From contig JAMPDP010000001.1 in the NCBI GenBank assembly GCA_023665605.1, positions 535,377 through 599,376 of the forward strand: a DNA stretch of 64,000 nucleotides. Reading direction: 5' to 3'. Shown piece by piece: positions 9,284-17,803 of this stretch (its first letter is position 1; the number at the start of each line of letters is the position of its first letter). Source of the DNA: Candidatus Amulumruptor caecigallinarius. Lineage in GTDB: Bacteria; Bacteroidota; Bacteroidia; Bacteroidales; Muribaculaceae. The notes under the pieces are model-generated. The model did no database searches. It was not told the origin of the DNA and worked only from the letters and a program-made list of their open reading frames with translations. The translations under genes and the position numbers were made by a program.

Positions 9284-10309
9284 TCAGAGGGTACGGATGG
9301 CGGCTTCGAGGGAGGAGTCGGGGGCGAGCCGGGCTTTGTAGCGGGAGCGGTAGTTGTAGACGGTGGCTACGGAGATGTTGAGGAGCTGGGCTATGGCTTT
9401 GCTCTCGGAGATGCCGAGGCGCATCAGGGCTATGGCGCGGAGCTCGGTGGGCATGGTGCCGTCCGAGCGTAGGTTGAGGCGGTCAGCGGGATAGAGCAGC
9501 TCGTTGAAACGGCGGATGAAGTCGGGGTAGAGCGCGATGAACGCGGCGTCGAAATGTCGGTATAGGTTGGCGGAGTCATCCTCGATGTCAGATGCGGAGA
9601 GTCGGCTGTGGAGCTCCTCACGTTTGTTGGCCACTTCGAGGCGCAGCAGGCTCTTGCGGTAACGCTCCTTCTCAAGGACGCTCTCGTTGGCGAAGGTGAG
9701 CATGGCGGCTATGGCGCGCTCGTGGCGGTCAACGTCAGTTGCGGCAGCGGGAGCCGCGGACGCCTGTGCAGTCCGGTCCTCGGCTTCTCGCCGGGCCTCA
9801 TCAGCCTCGAGGCGGAGGCGGGCTATTTCCGCGTCGGCATTGCGCCGGGCCTCCTCGGCTTCGGCGCGGAGGCGGGCTTGCTCGGCGCGGGAAGCGTCGA
9901 GGTCGGCGGTGAGTCGGGCGCAGAGGTCGTCGAGAGCCTTCACACGGTCGGCAGCCTCGGTGCGTTGGCGGGAGGTCTCGGCGGCAAGGGCTGCGGCGCG
10001 GGCATCGGAGTCGGCGGCAAAGGCCGCAGCCCGCGCCCGCTCGTTGGCAAGGTCGGCACGGAGCTGATTGTTGCGGAGCACGTAGGCTGCCAGTGCCATG
10101 CGCAGCTGCGAGTAAGAGAGGGAGATGCCGAGCAGGCCGAGCCCGAGCATCACGGGAGCCGCCCACAGCACCCAGCGCGAGCCGGCTCCGACAACCATCA
10201 CAAGAGGCGCGGCCACCACGAGGGCGAGGGTGATGCCGAACATGGCGCGGGAACCAAACAGGCGGAGCAGGCGTGGGCGAGACATATAATAGGTATGGTA
10301 TGGGTACAA
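9284..10309 (-). CDS. membrane-anchored coiled-coil HTH regulator of the Sus-like locus (DUF6377-like C-terminal part)
   Basis: A 341-residue protein with two hydrophobic segments (residues about 22-43 and 46-65). A long Ala/Arg/Glu-rich coiled coil follows (about 75-190). A conserved C-terminal region comes next, with a helix-turn-helix near residues 298-325 (ISESKAIAQLLNISVATVYN). The C-terminal half resembles Bacteroidales regulators annotated DUF6377, which normally carry a large periplasmic TPR sensor; that sensor is absent here. The gene lies upstream of the SusC-like gene in the same orientation with its own promoter, so it probably regulates the locus. A second Met at residue 9 is an alternative start. 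Confidence 0.75.
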   Translation of the reverse strand: MYPYHTYYMSRPRLLRLFGSRAMFGITLALVVAAPLVMVVGAGSRWVLWAAPVMLGLGLLGISLSYSQLRMALAAYVLRNNQLRADLANERARAAAFAADSDARAAALAAETSRQRTEAADRVKALDDLCARLTADLDASRAEQARLRAEAEEARRNADAEIARLRLEADEARREAEDRTAQASAAPAAATDVDRHERAIAAMLTFANESVLEKERYRKSLLRLEVANKREELHSRLSASDIEDDSANLYRHFDAAFIALYPDFIRRFNELLYPADRLNLRSDGTMPTELRAIALMRLGISESKAIAQLLNISVATVYNYRSRYKARLAPDSSLEAAIRTL

Positions 10310-10415
10310 AAAAAGGGTAAGCTATCTACATCGCACAGCTACGACTCGGTACCGTTGCTCCGGTCAAGGCCTGGCGGAGTTCCCGAGGAGCATGTCGTGT
10401 AGGACTTACCCACGG

Positions 10416-10446
10416 CAAAGGTAAGGATTTTCTGCGGGCTTCCAAA
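10416..10446 (-). promoter_or_regulatory. promoter of the HTH regulator gene
   Basis: On the minus strand, TTTG (10446-10443), 19 bases, then TACCTTTG (10423-10416), about 107 bases upstream of the start codon. The -33 box lies next to a palindrome (GTAAATTTAC, near 10453-10462) that also precedes the divergent gene. Confidence 0.72.
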
Positions 10447-10506
10447 AAATTTCGTAAATTTACGGTCAAATCCAATCATTGCCGTGCCGACGCACGTTAT
10501 AACAGT

Positions 10507-10881
10507 ATGAACGAAGAAGACACCAAGCGGCTCACGAAGGACACTGACGGGCTGCTGACATACGAATACATAGCCAATCACATCGGCGAGGATGACCTCG
10601 ACATCGAGTTCCTGACCGACAATATGATCAAAGCTGACCAGAACGGCCAGTTCACGGTGTCGGCCGCGCGCTATCTTGCGGCGATAGATGCCACGGCATT
10701 TGCTCCGCAGATTAGCCGGCTGGTGGCTGCCGCCATTGACAAGGATCGCGAGCGCCGCTACATCGGCGACCTGCTGCCGAGCCTCTGGGGCGAGGACTAC
10801 CTGAGCCACGCCGACGAGCTGAGCCACGCTGACGACAACTTCCGCCGTATATATAAGCGTATTCACGCCACGGGCATCTGA
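10507..10881 (+). CDS. small conserved-looking protein of unknown function
   Basis: A 124-residue soluble, acidic, mostly helical protein without signal peptide or membrane segment. Two parts are visible: an N-terminal half with the acidic stretch GEDDLDIEFLTDNMIKAD, and a C-terminal half with a repeated SHADELSHADDN element and a basic end. I do not recognise a family with a known function. The gene is transcribed away from the HTH regulator and lies 34 bases before the cyclophilin gene, so it may be co-transcribed with it. Codon use resembles its neighbours. Confidence 0.7.
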   Translation: MNEEDTKRLTKDTDGLLTYEYIANHIGEDDLDIEFLTDNMIKADQNGQFTVSAARYLAAIDATAFAPQISRLVAAAIDKDRERRYIGDLLPSLWGEDYLSHADELSHADDNFRRIYKRIHATGI

Positions 10882-10915
10882 CCGCCGCGTATTCGCCCCA
10901 CATACCATTATCACC

Positions 10916-11800
10916 ATGATACGCAAACTGATGACGGCACTGATTATGGCCATGATGGCCCTGTGCGGATGTGCCGCCGAAGCATCAAGCGACCAAACGA
11001 GCAACAACATGAACACCACCAACCCCACCCCCGATAGCACAGCCACCAAGGATGCCCTGGTAGAACTCGAGACCACCGAAGGCACCGTGACACTGCGTCT
11101 CTACGGCGACACCCCCAAGCACCGCGCCAACTTCCTCAAGCTGGTGAAGGAGGGGTACTATGACGGCCTGCTCTTCCACCGCGTAATCAAGGACTTCATG
11201 GTGCAGACCGGCGACCCCGAGAGCCGCAACGCCCCCAAGGGAAAGGCTCTTGGAGCCGGCGACCCCTCATACACCATCGAGGCTGAAATCCTCTGCCCCA
11301 AGCACTTCAACAAGCGCGGAGCCCTCGCCGCAGCACGCACGGGCGACCAGGTAAACCCCGAACGCCGCTCCAGCGGCAGCCAGTTCTACGTGGTGACCGG
11401 CCGAAAGTTCTCCGACGGCCAGCTCGACCAGATGGAGCAGCAGCTCAAGATGCAGAAGATGCAGGACATCTTCAACGGTCTTGCCCGCGAACACCGCGAC
11501 AGCATCATGAGCATGCGCCGCAACCGCGACCAGGCCGGCCTCCAGACCCTCCAGGAGGAGCTTGTGAAGCAGACCGAAAAGATTGCCGCCGAACAGGGCG
11601 TGGCCGGGCTCACCCCGGAGCAGCGCGAGGCCTACAAAACCGTGGGGGGCGCACCGCACCTCGACGGAGCCTACACCGTATTTGGCGAAGTGGTGTCTGG
11701 CATGGACACCATTGACAAAATCGAAGGCTTTGCCACCGACGGCAACGACCGCCCGCTGGAGGATGTCAAGATACTGTCGGCCAAAGTGTTGGAGGAGTGA
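10916..11800 (+). CDS. cyclophilin-type peptidyl-prolyl isomerase lipoprotein
   Basis: A 294-residue lipoprotein (lipobox LCGC at about residues 19-22) with a Thr/Asn/Pro-rich linker. The cyclophilin domain starts at about 45 (VELETTEGTVTLRLY) and includes FHRVIKDFMVQTGDP, GSQFYVVTG and AYTVFGEVVSGMDTID. An insertion of about 65 residues, rich in Gln, Met and Glu and predicted helical, splits the domain between GSQFYVVTG and the HLDGAYTVFG motif. Cyclophilins speed prolyl isomerisation; here the site would be periplasmic. The stop overlaps the GTG start of the next gene (GTGA), which implies translational coupling to the M16 peptidase. Confidence 0.92.
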   Translation: MIRKLMTALIMAMMALCGCAAEASSDQTSNNMNTTNPTPDSTATKDALVELETTEGTVTLRLYGDTPKHRANFLKLVKEGYYDGLLFHRVIKDFMVQTGDPESRNAPKGKALGAGDPSYTIEAEILCPKHFNKRGALAAARTGDQVNPERRSSGSQFYVVTGRKFSDGQLDQMEQQLKMQKMQDIFNGLAREHRDSIMSMRRNRDQAGLQTLQEELVKQTEKIAAEQGVAGLTPEQREAYKTVGGAPHLDGAYTVFGEVVSGMDTIDKIEGFATDGNDRPLEDVKILSAKVLEE

Positions 11801-13083
11801 GCGGGGAGCCGGTGAGCAGCATCAACGGAGCTGAGGCAGACTCAGCCATAACCCGCTTCACGCTCCCCAACGGCCTGAGGTGGGTGCACCACCACGACCC
11901 CGAGGCCGTGATGGCGGTGATGAACGTGCTCTACAACGTCGGGGCCCGTGACGAGCGACCAGACCGTACCGGCATGGCGCATCTGTTTGAGCATCTGATG
12001 TTTGGCGGCAGCGCACATGTGCCATCCTTTGATCAGGCCATGGAACGCGCCGGCGGCTCCGACAACGCCTGGACCAACAACGACTTCACCAACTTCTACG
12101 ACATCCTGCCCGCCGTCAATTTCGAGACCGCCTTCCGGCTCGAAAGTGACCGCATGCTCTCGCCGCTGCTCACCGACGAAGCCATCAGGGTGCAGAAAGG
12201 TGTTGTCACCGAGGAATTTAAGCAGACCTGTCTGAACCGCCCCTACGGCGACCTCCAGCACCATCTGCGCAAGATGGCATTTGACAGCCACCCCTACCGC
12301 TACCCAACCATAGGGGAGAGCATCGAGCAGATTCACGCCGTGAGCCGCGAGGATGCCGAGTGCTTCTTCTTCAACCACTACGCGCCCAACAACGCCGTGG
12401 TCACCACCACCGGCAACATCCCCGCCGCCGGAATAAGGGAGATGGCCGAAAAATGGTTTGGCACCCTGCCGCGTCGCGACATCGCCCCACGCCTTTACCC
12501 CACCCTGCCGCTGCGCATCACCGACGGCCCCCGGCGCGTGGATGTGAGCGGCCCGGTGCCTCTGACGGCCGTCTGTGTGGCCTACCGTATGCCCGCGCAC
12601 GGCGAACCGGGCTACCGCGAGCTTGACGTGCTGACGGACATCCTCGCCTCCGGCCGCTCCTCGCGCATCTACCGCAACCTCGTGGTGGCCAACGAGCTGT
12701 TTGCCCACGCCGATGCCTCCATCCTCGGCAGTGACGAGCGCGGGCTGCTGATGCTCAACGCACGCCTGAGCAGCGACAAGGAGGCCGACATCACACGCGC
12801 CATAGAGCTCCTCACAGCGCAAGCTCAGGCCATCGCCGTCACGCCCCCCACCGATGAAGAGATGGAGCGGGCACGTACCCGCTATGAGAGCGAGCTGACA
12901 TTCAGCGAATTGAGTCCCACATCGCGCGCCTCCGAGCTGGCCATGTGCGAGATGCAGGGCGATGACCCTGACGAGCGCGTGGCCCGTTACCGTGCCGTCA
13001 CTGCCCAGGCCGTCAGCAAAGCCGCGGCAGACACCATCCGCCCCGACCAGACCATGACGCTCGTATACCATCCGCGCGACTGA
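11797..13083 (+). CDS. M16-family zinc metallopeptidase (single insulinase-type unit)
   Basis: A 428-residue protein with the inverted zinc motif HLFEH (His62, Glu65, His66) and a third ligand Glu in VVTEE (about residue 139-140). The two M16 half-domains follow, including the second-half Arg/Tyr region near SSRIYRNLV. Residues 76-100 (SFDQAMERAGGSDNAWTNND) match the substrate-cleft segment of M16B enzymes. There is no signal peptide, which is unusual beside a lipoprotein and suggests a cytoplasmic location or a missed N-terminus. The GTG start overlaps the cyclophilin stop. M16B enzymes often pair with an inactive partner; none is adjacent. Confidence 0.9.
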   Translation: MSGEPVSSINGAEADSAITRFTLPNGLRWVHHHDPEAVMAVMNVLYNVGARDERPDRTGMAHLFEHLMFGGSAHVPSFDQAMERAGGSDNAWTNNDFTNFYDILPAVNFETAFRLESDRMLSPLLTDEAIRVQKGVVTEEFKQTCLNRPYGDLQHHLRKMAFDSHPYRYPTIGESIEQIHAVSREDAECFFFNHYAPNNAVVTTTGNIPAAGIREMAEKWFGTLPRRDIAPRLYPTLPLRITDGPRRVDVSGPVPLTAVCVAYRMPAHGEPGYRELDVLTDILASGRSSRIYRNLVVANELFAHADASILGSDERGLLMLNARLSSDKEADITRAIELLTAQAQAIAVTPPTDEEMERARTRYESELTFSELSPTSRASELAMCEMQGDDPDERVARYRAVTAQAVSKAAADTIRPDQTMTLVYHPRD

Positions 13084-13124
13084 GCACTTCAATTGACATC
13101 TGCGACAGACCTCCGCATTACACC

Positions 13125-13730
13125 ATGAAAACTCTCCGCATCTACCCCACCAGCATCAACGAACGCTTCATCAGCGAGGCCGTGGCCGCGCTGCGTGACG
13201 GCGACATCATCATCTACCCCACCGACACGCTATATGCCCTGGGGTGCGACGCACTGAACCAACGCGCCATCGAGCGGTTGTGCCGGCTCAAAGGGATTGA
13301 CCCCAAGCGAAATACGCTGTCGATAGTCTGCGCCAACCTGTCGCAGGCATCCGGCTATGCGCGCATCGACAACCGCGCCTATAATGTAATCAAAGATTAC
13401 GTGCCCGGGCCCTTCACATTCATCCTCCCTCCATCACAGGAGCTCCCCAAGGCCTTCAAGGGGCGCAAAGAGGTGGGCATCCGCATTCCCGACAATGCCA
13501 TAGCCCGCACACTGGCCGAAGAGCTCGGCAACCCTATAATGACCACCTCCGTGGCCGCTGCGCCCTACGATGACTCGGCGCAGGAGCCGGAAGTGCTCGT
13601 GGAGGCCTTCGCCAACATCGCCACCCTGCTGATTGACGGCGGTCGCGGCCGCACAGAGGGCTCCGCCATCATCGACATCACCGACTCCTCCGCCCCCCTC
13701 ATCCTCCGCGAAGGCCCCATCCCGTTCTGA
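13125..13730 (+). CDS. YciO/Sua5/YrdC-family protein (possible threonylcarbamoyl-AMP synthase)
   Basis: A 201-residue protein consisting of one YrdC/Sua5 domain: IIYPTDTLYALGCDA near residue 30, KGIDPKRN near 65, GPFTFILPPS near 95, VGIRIPDN near 116 and a C-terminal GSAIIDIT. TsaC/Sua5 enzymes make threonylcarbamoyl-AMP for tRNA t6A. The KGIDPKRN stretch is closer to the YciO branch than to the TsaC KxR motif, so t6A synthesis is not assured. The Sua5 C-terminal domain is absent. The gene converges directly on polA with one base or less between stops. Confidence 0.85.
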   Translation: MKTLRIYPTSINERFISEAVAALRDGDIIIYPTDTLYALGCDALNQRAIERLCRLKGIDPKRNTLSIVCANLSQASGYARIDNRAYNVIKDYVPGPFTFILPPSQELPKAFKGRKEVGIRIPDNAIARTLAEELGNPIMTTSVAAAPYDDSAQEPEVLVEAFANIATLLIDGGRGRTEGSAIIDITDSSAPLILREGPIPF

Positions 13731-16526
13731 TCAGTGGGCTTCGAGCCAGTTGGCGCCTACGCCGGAGGCTACCTCGAGGGGCACGCGGCCGGTATAGGCC
13801 TGCTCCATGCACTCGGTGACGATGCGCTGGAGAGTGGGGAGCTCGTCGGGCACTACGTTGAATATCAGTTCGTCATGCACCTGCATGATCATGCGTGAGC
13901 GCAGTCCCTCAGCCTCAAGACGGCGGTAGACGTTGATCATGGCTATCTTGATGATGTCGGCGGCTGACCCTTGGATGGGCGCGTTGACGGCGTTGCGTTC
14001 GGCGTAGCTGCGCACCGTCGCGTTGCGGCTGTTGATGTCCGGCAGGTAGCGTTTGCGCCCCTTGATGGTGGCCACGTAGCCATGCTCGCGGGCATTGGCG
14101 ATGGAGCGGTCGATGTAGTCACGGATGTGTGGGTAAGAGGCAAAGTAGCCGTCAATTATCTCCTTGGCCTCGCCGCGGGGTATGCCGAGACGCTCCGACA
14201 GGCCGAAGGCCGATATGCCGTAGATGATGCCGAAATTGGCAGTCTTGGCCGTGCGACGCTCATTGTCAGTGACTTTCTCAAGGGGTTTGCCGAATATCTT
14301 CGCCGCAGTGGCCCGATGAATATCCTCGCCGGAAAGGAATGCCTCAACCATATCCTTGTCAGCCGAGATGTCGGCAATCAGACGTAGCTCAATCTGGCTG
14401 TAGTCCGCGCTCATGAACAGACACCCGGGGTCAGCAATGAATGCGCGGCGTATCTCGCGGCCATCATCCGAGCGGATGGGGATGTTTTGCAGGTTGGGGT
14501 TGGTCGAGGATATGCGCCCGGTGGCTGTAACGGTCTGATTGTAAGTTGTGTGAATCTTGCCTGTGAGCGGGTTGACAAGCGTGGGCAGACTGTCGATATA
14601 CGTGGCAAGGAGCTTGCGCACACCGCGGATTTCGAGAATCACATCCACCAGCGGCACATCCCGGCGGTACTTCTCCAGGATCTCCTCAGTGGTTGAGTAA
14701 GCCCCCTTCTTTGTTTTCTTGGCCTTGGGGTCAATCTTCATCTCGCCGAACAGAATCTCACCCACCTGCGAGGGTGAGCCGGTGTTAAAGGGACGTCCGG
14801 CAAGCTCATAGGCCCGCTTCTCAAGGTCATTGAGCCGTCGTGTGTAGACCTTCGAGAGCTTGGCGAGCTCGGCAGTGTCGATGCGCACACCCGTCCACTC
14901 CATCTCGGCGAGGACGCGCACCAGCGGAAGCTCAATGTCAGTGTAGAGTGCGGTCTGGTCAGCCTCATCAAGGCGGCGCGCCAGATGTCCGCGCAGTCGC
15001 AGCGCCGTCAGGGCTCCCTCGCAGAAGAGCGTGACAGCCTCCTCGGCTGTCATAGCCTTCTCGCGGCGCTGCTGACGGGGAGCGTCATCAATATCTACGG
15101 TCAGGTACCCCTCCTCCGTTGCAGCAATGGCCGGCAGTCGATGAGCTTTCTCCGGCTCGAGCACATAGTGAGCCACGGAGATGTCAAAATAGCGCGTGCC
15201 CCACTCTATCCCTTCGCGCTTGAGCAGGAGGTAGGCGCGCTTTACGTCATGCGCCACCACCTCTACTGTTCCCTGCCCGATAAGCGGCTCCAGCACAGCC
15301 ATCATGGCGGCGCGCGCCTCGGTGCCCTCGGGTACCTGCACATACCATCCGTCGCCGTTGGCAGCGGCAAGAGCTATTCCACGCAGGCGTGCCGTCATGG
15401 CCTCGGCTCCCACGGCATAAGCCTCCAAGCCGATGCTATCCTCGCCGGCGAGCCGCGCCACTATCTCGCCGGCCTCGGCAACAGTGGTGACAAGGCGGAA
15501 GTTGTGAGGCACATCCTTGAGTGTGCGCCCGGCGGGAGCGCCATCCTGAGCAATCGGTTCGCCGTCAGCGTCAAAAAGTGACCCCATCTCACCCTCGCGC
15601 CGGGGAGCGTCCTCAGCTGCGGGAACATCAGGCACCGGGCCCAGACGCTTCAGGAAGGTGCGGAACTCCAGCTCGCGATAGATGGTGGCAAGCTCGCTGA
15701 CATTCTCCGGCCTTCGCACAAGGCCGTCAACATCAATATCTACCGGCACATCCGTGCGGATGGTGGCGAGCATCTTTGATTGCCTGATTTGGTCGGCATT
15801 GTCACGCACCTTGCGCCCGGTAGCCCCGGGCACCTGATCGGCATGCGCCAACAGGTTCTCCACTGACCCCCAGATGGATATGAGCATCTTGGCTGTCTTC
15901 TCCCCCACGCCGGGGCAGCCGGGGATGTTGTCTGACGAGTCCCCTTCGAGAGCCAGCAGGTCTATCACCTGCTCGGGGCGCTCGATGCCGTAGCGCTCGC
16001 ACACCTCCTTGGGCCCGCGTATCTCGAACCCCTGCCCTTTGAGCGACGGACGATACATCCACACATGCTCAGTCACCAGCTGCCCGTAATCCTTGTCGGG
16101 GGTCATCATGTAGGTGTCAAAACCCTCCTCGGCAGCCATGCGCGAGAGGGTGCCTATCACGTCGTCAGCCTCATAGCCGGCCACCTCCACCACCGGGATG
16201 TTGTGGGCTGCGATGATACGCTTGATCCAGGGCACCGCCAGAGTAATATCCTCGGGCTGCTTCTCGCGCTGCGCCTTATAAGCCTCAAACGCCTCATGGC
16301 GGAATGTGGGGCCGGGAGGGTCGAAGCACACGGCGATGTGGCTCGGGTTCTCCTTGCGGAGCACCTCGTCAAGGGTGTTGACAAACCCGAAGATGGCTGA
16401 CGTGTTAAGTCCTCGCGAGGTAAATCGCGGAGAGCGCATCAACGCGTAGTAAGCCCTGTAAATCAGAGCGTAGGCATCGAGCAGAAACAGTTTGCGGCGC
16501 GGGCCGGGAGCGGTGGATGGCGTCAT
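13731..16526 (-). CDS. polA: DNA polymerase I with degenerate 3'-5' exonuclease site
   Basis: A 931-residue enzyme. A 5' nuclease domain occupies about residues 1-300 (YEADDVIGTL, LEGDSSDNIPG). A 3'-5' exonuclease-fold region spans about 340-530. The polymerase domain contains DYSQIELRL and ends with QVHDELIFN. It fills gaps and removes RNA primers. The three proofreading motifs look lost. The DTET position reads GLEAY near residue 365. The second motif Asp position reads HDVKRAY near 427. The third Tyr/Asp motif reads FCEGALTAL near 502. That makes the enzyme Taq- or Bst-like. The gene is monocistronic with its own promoter. Confidence 0.96.
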   Translation of the reverse strand: MTPSTAPGPRRKLFLLDAYALIYRAYYALMRSPRFTSRGLNTSAIFGFVNTLDEVLRKENPSHIAVCFDPPGPTFRHEAFEAYKAQREKQPEDITLAVPWIKRIIAAHNIPVVEVAGYEADDVIGTLSRMAAEEGFDTYMMTPDKDYGQLVTEHVWMYRPSLKGQGFEIRGPKEVCERYGIERPEQVIDLLALEGDSSDNIPGCPGVGEKTAKMLISIWGSVENLLAHADQVPGATGRKVRDNADQIRQSKMLATIRTDVPVDIDVDGLVRRPENVSELATIYRELEFRTFLKRLGPVPDVPAAEDAPRREGEMGSLFDADGEPIAQDGAPAGRTLKDVPHNFRLVTTVAEAGEIVARLAGEDSIGLEAYAVGAEAMTARLRGIALAAANGDGWYVQVPEGTEARAAMMAVLEPLIGQGTVEVVAHDVKRAYLLLKREGIEWGTRYFDISVAHYVLEPEKAHRLPAIAATEEGYLTVDIDDAPRQQRREKAMTAEEAVTLFCEGALTALRLRGHLARRLDEADQTALYTDIELPLVRVLAEMEWTGVRIDTAELAKLSKVYTRRLNDLEKRAYELAGRPFNTGSPSQVGEILFGEMKIDPKAKKTKKGAYSTTEEILEKYRRDVPLVDVILEIRGVRKLLATYIDSLPTLVNPLTGKIHTTYNQTVTATGRISSTNPNLQNIPIRSDDGREIRRAFIADPGCLFMSADYSQIELRLIADISADKDMVEAFLSGEDIHRATAAKIFGKPLEKVTDNERRTAKTANFGIIYGISAFGLSERLGIPRGEAKEIIDGYFASYPHIRDYIDRSIANAREHGYVATIKGRKRYLPDINSRNATVRSYAERNAVNAPIQGSAADIIKIAMINVYRRLEAEGLRSRMIMQVHDELIFNVVPDELPTLQRIVTECMEQAYTGRVPLEVASGVGANWLEAH

Positions 16527-16566
16527 GGCGGCTGAAGAGGTGGTTAGGACGTGTTAATATCTACCC

Positions 16567-16597
16567 CAAATGTAGCCAATAAGTTCAACCCCGCCAA
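16567..16597 (-). promoter_or_regulatory. promoter of polA
   Basis: On the minus strand TTG (16597-16595), 20 bases, then TACATTTG (16574-16567), about 40 bases upstream of the polA start codon. Confidence 0.7.
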
Positions 16598-16690
16598 GCA
16601 AATTCCTCTCGCCACCCGGCAAAAACCGCTCCGCCTCCAAAACACTCCCGCAACTTGTGGCGTTATAGAGCCTGAGAGCGCAAAATTTAT

Positions 16691-16698
16691 TATCTTTG
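16691..16698 (+). promoter_or_regulatory. -7 promoter box before the radical SAM gene
   Basis: TATCTTTG lies 24 bases before the ATG at 16722 in an AT-rich segment. No convincing -33 box is seen at the usual distance. Confidence 0.55.
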
Positions 16699-16721
16699 CA
16701 TATCCAACCCATTTCATCACG

Positions 16722-17798
16722 ATGACTGACACTGCCAAGGCTACCATTCCCGTTCCCACTGACGCGAGCATCATCCTCACCTACCGGTGCCCGATGCGAT
16801 GCAAGATGTGCAACATATGGGCCAATCCCACCGACAAGAAGGAGGAAATCAAGGCCTCAGACCTGCGCACGCTCCCCAAGCTGAAGTTCATCAACCTCAC
16901 CGGCGGCGAGCCCTTCATCCGCGAAGACCTGGCTGAAATTGTCGAGGAGTGCTACAAGCACACCGACCGCATTGTCATCTCCACCAGCGGATGGTTCGAG
17001 GACCGCGTGGTGGCGCTCGCCAAGAAGTTTCCCAACATAGGCATACGCATCTCCATCGAGGGCCTCAGCGAGAAGAACGACGAGCTCCGCGGCCATGACG
17101 GCGGGTTCGACAAGGGGCTGCGCACACTGCTCACCCTCAAGGAAATGGGACTTAAGGACATAGGTTTCGGCTGCACCGTGAGCAACAACAACTCGCGCGA
17201 TATGCTCTCGCTCTACCAGCTGTCAAAGTCGCTCGGCATGGAGTTTGCCACCGCCGCGTTCCACAACAGCTACTACTTCCACAAGGACGACAACGTCATC
17301 ACCAACAAAGACGAGGTGTGCGGCAACTTCGAGCAGCTTATCGAGTGGCAGCTCCAGGAGAAGCACCCCAAGTCATGGTTCCGGGCATGGTTCAACATGG
17401 GCCTGATTAATTATATAGAGGGTGGTCGCCGTATGCTTCCCTGCGAGGCCGGCTCGGCCAACTTCTTTATCGACCCCTGGGGTGAAGTTTACCCCTGCAA
17501 CGGTCTGGAGCCCAAGTACTGGAAGGAGTCGATGGGCAACATCCACGATGCCCCTTTCATGGAAATCTGGCAGAGCGAGAGGGCTCAGAAAGTGCGCTCC
17601 ATGGTGCGTCGCTGCCCCAAGAACTGCTGGATGGTGGGCACTGCATCACCCGTGATGCACAAGTACATGAAGTTCCCCGCCAAGTGGGCCATAAAAAACA
17701 AGCTCCGCTCCATGCGCGGCCTCAAACCGTGTCTTGACAAGACATGGTGTGACGTCGGCCAGGACCCCACTCAGGGCGACCTCCGCGAGAAATTTTGA
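16722..17798 (+). CDS. radical SAM protein with C-terminal SPASM-like cluster domain
   Basis: A 358-residue protein with the radical SAM cluster motif CPMRCKMC at about residues 20-27 and the GGEP motif (LTGGEPFIRED). A C-terminal Cys-rich part (CEAGSANFFIDPWGEVYPCN, then CPKNCW) suggests a SPASM or twitch auxiliary iron-sulfur cluster. The ATG at 16722 is chosen because the open frame upstream crosses the promoter. The next gene is a GT4 glycosyltransferase starting 5 bases after the stop. Together they may modify a glycolipid, polysaccharide or peptide, but the substrate is unknown. The neighbourhood has no small Cys-rich precursor. Confidence 0.85.
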   Translation: MTDTAKATIPVPTDASIILTYRCPMRCKMCNIWANPTDKKEEIKASDLRTLPKLKFINLTGGEPFIREDLAEIVEECYKHTDRIVISTSGWFEDRVVALAKKFPNIGIRISIEGLSEKNDELRGHDGGFDKGLRTLLTLKEMGLKDIGFGCTVSNNNSRDMLSLYQLSKSLGMEFATAAFHNSYYFHKDDNVITNKDEVCGNFEQLIEWQLQEKHPKSWFRAWFNMGLINYIEGGRRMLPCEAGSANFFIDPWGEVYPCNGLEPKYWKESMGNIHDAPFMEIWQSERAQKVRSMVRRCPKNCWMVGTASPVMHKYMKFPAKWAIKNKLRSMRGLKPCLDKTWCDVGQDPTQGDLREKF

Positions 17799-17803
17799 CC
17801 TGC

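Noticed and set aside
11842-13092. Long open frame opposite the M16 peptidase (416 codons)
   Set aside because: The plus-strand frame has the zinc motif and family features; the antisense frame is a side effect of high GC and has no recognisable domain.
16722-17798. Radical SAM protein as the missing CXXX maturase
   Set aside because: It is 35 kb away, is paired with a glycosyltransferase and gives no sign of a peptide-binding domain for the Cys-repeat peptide.
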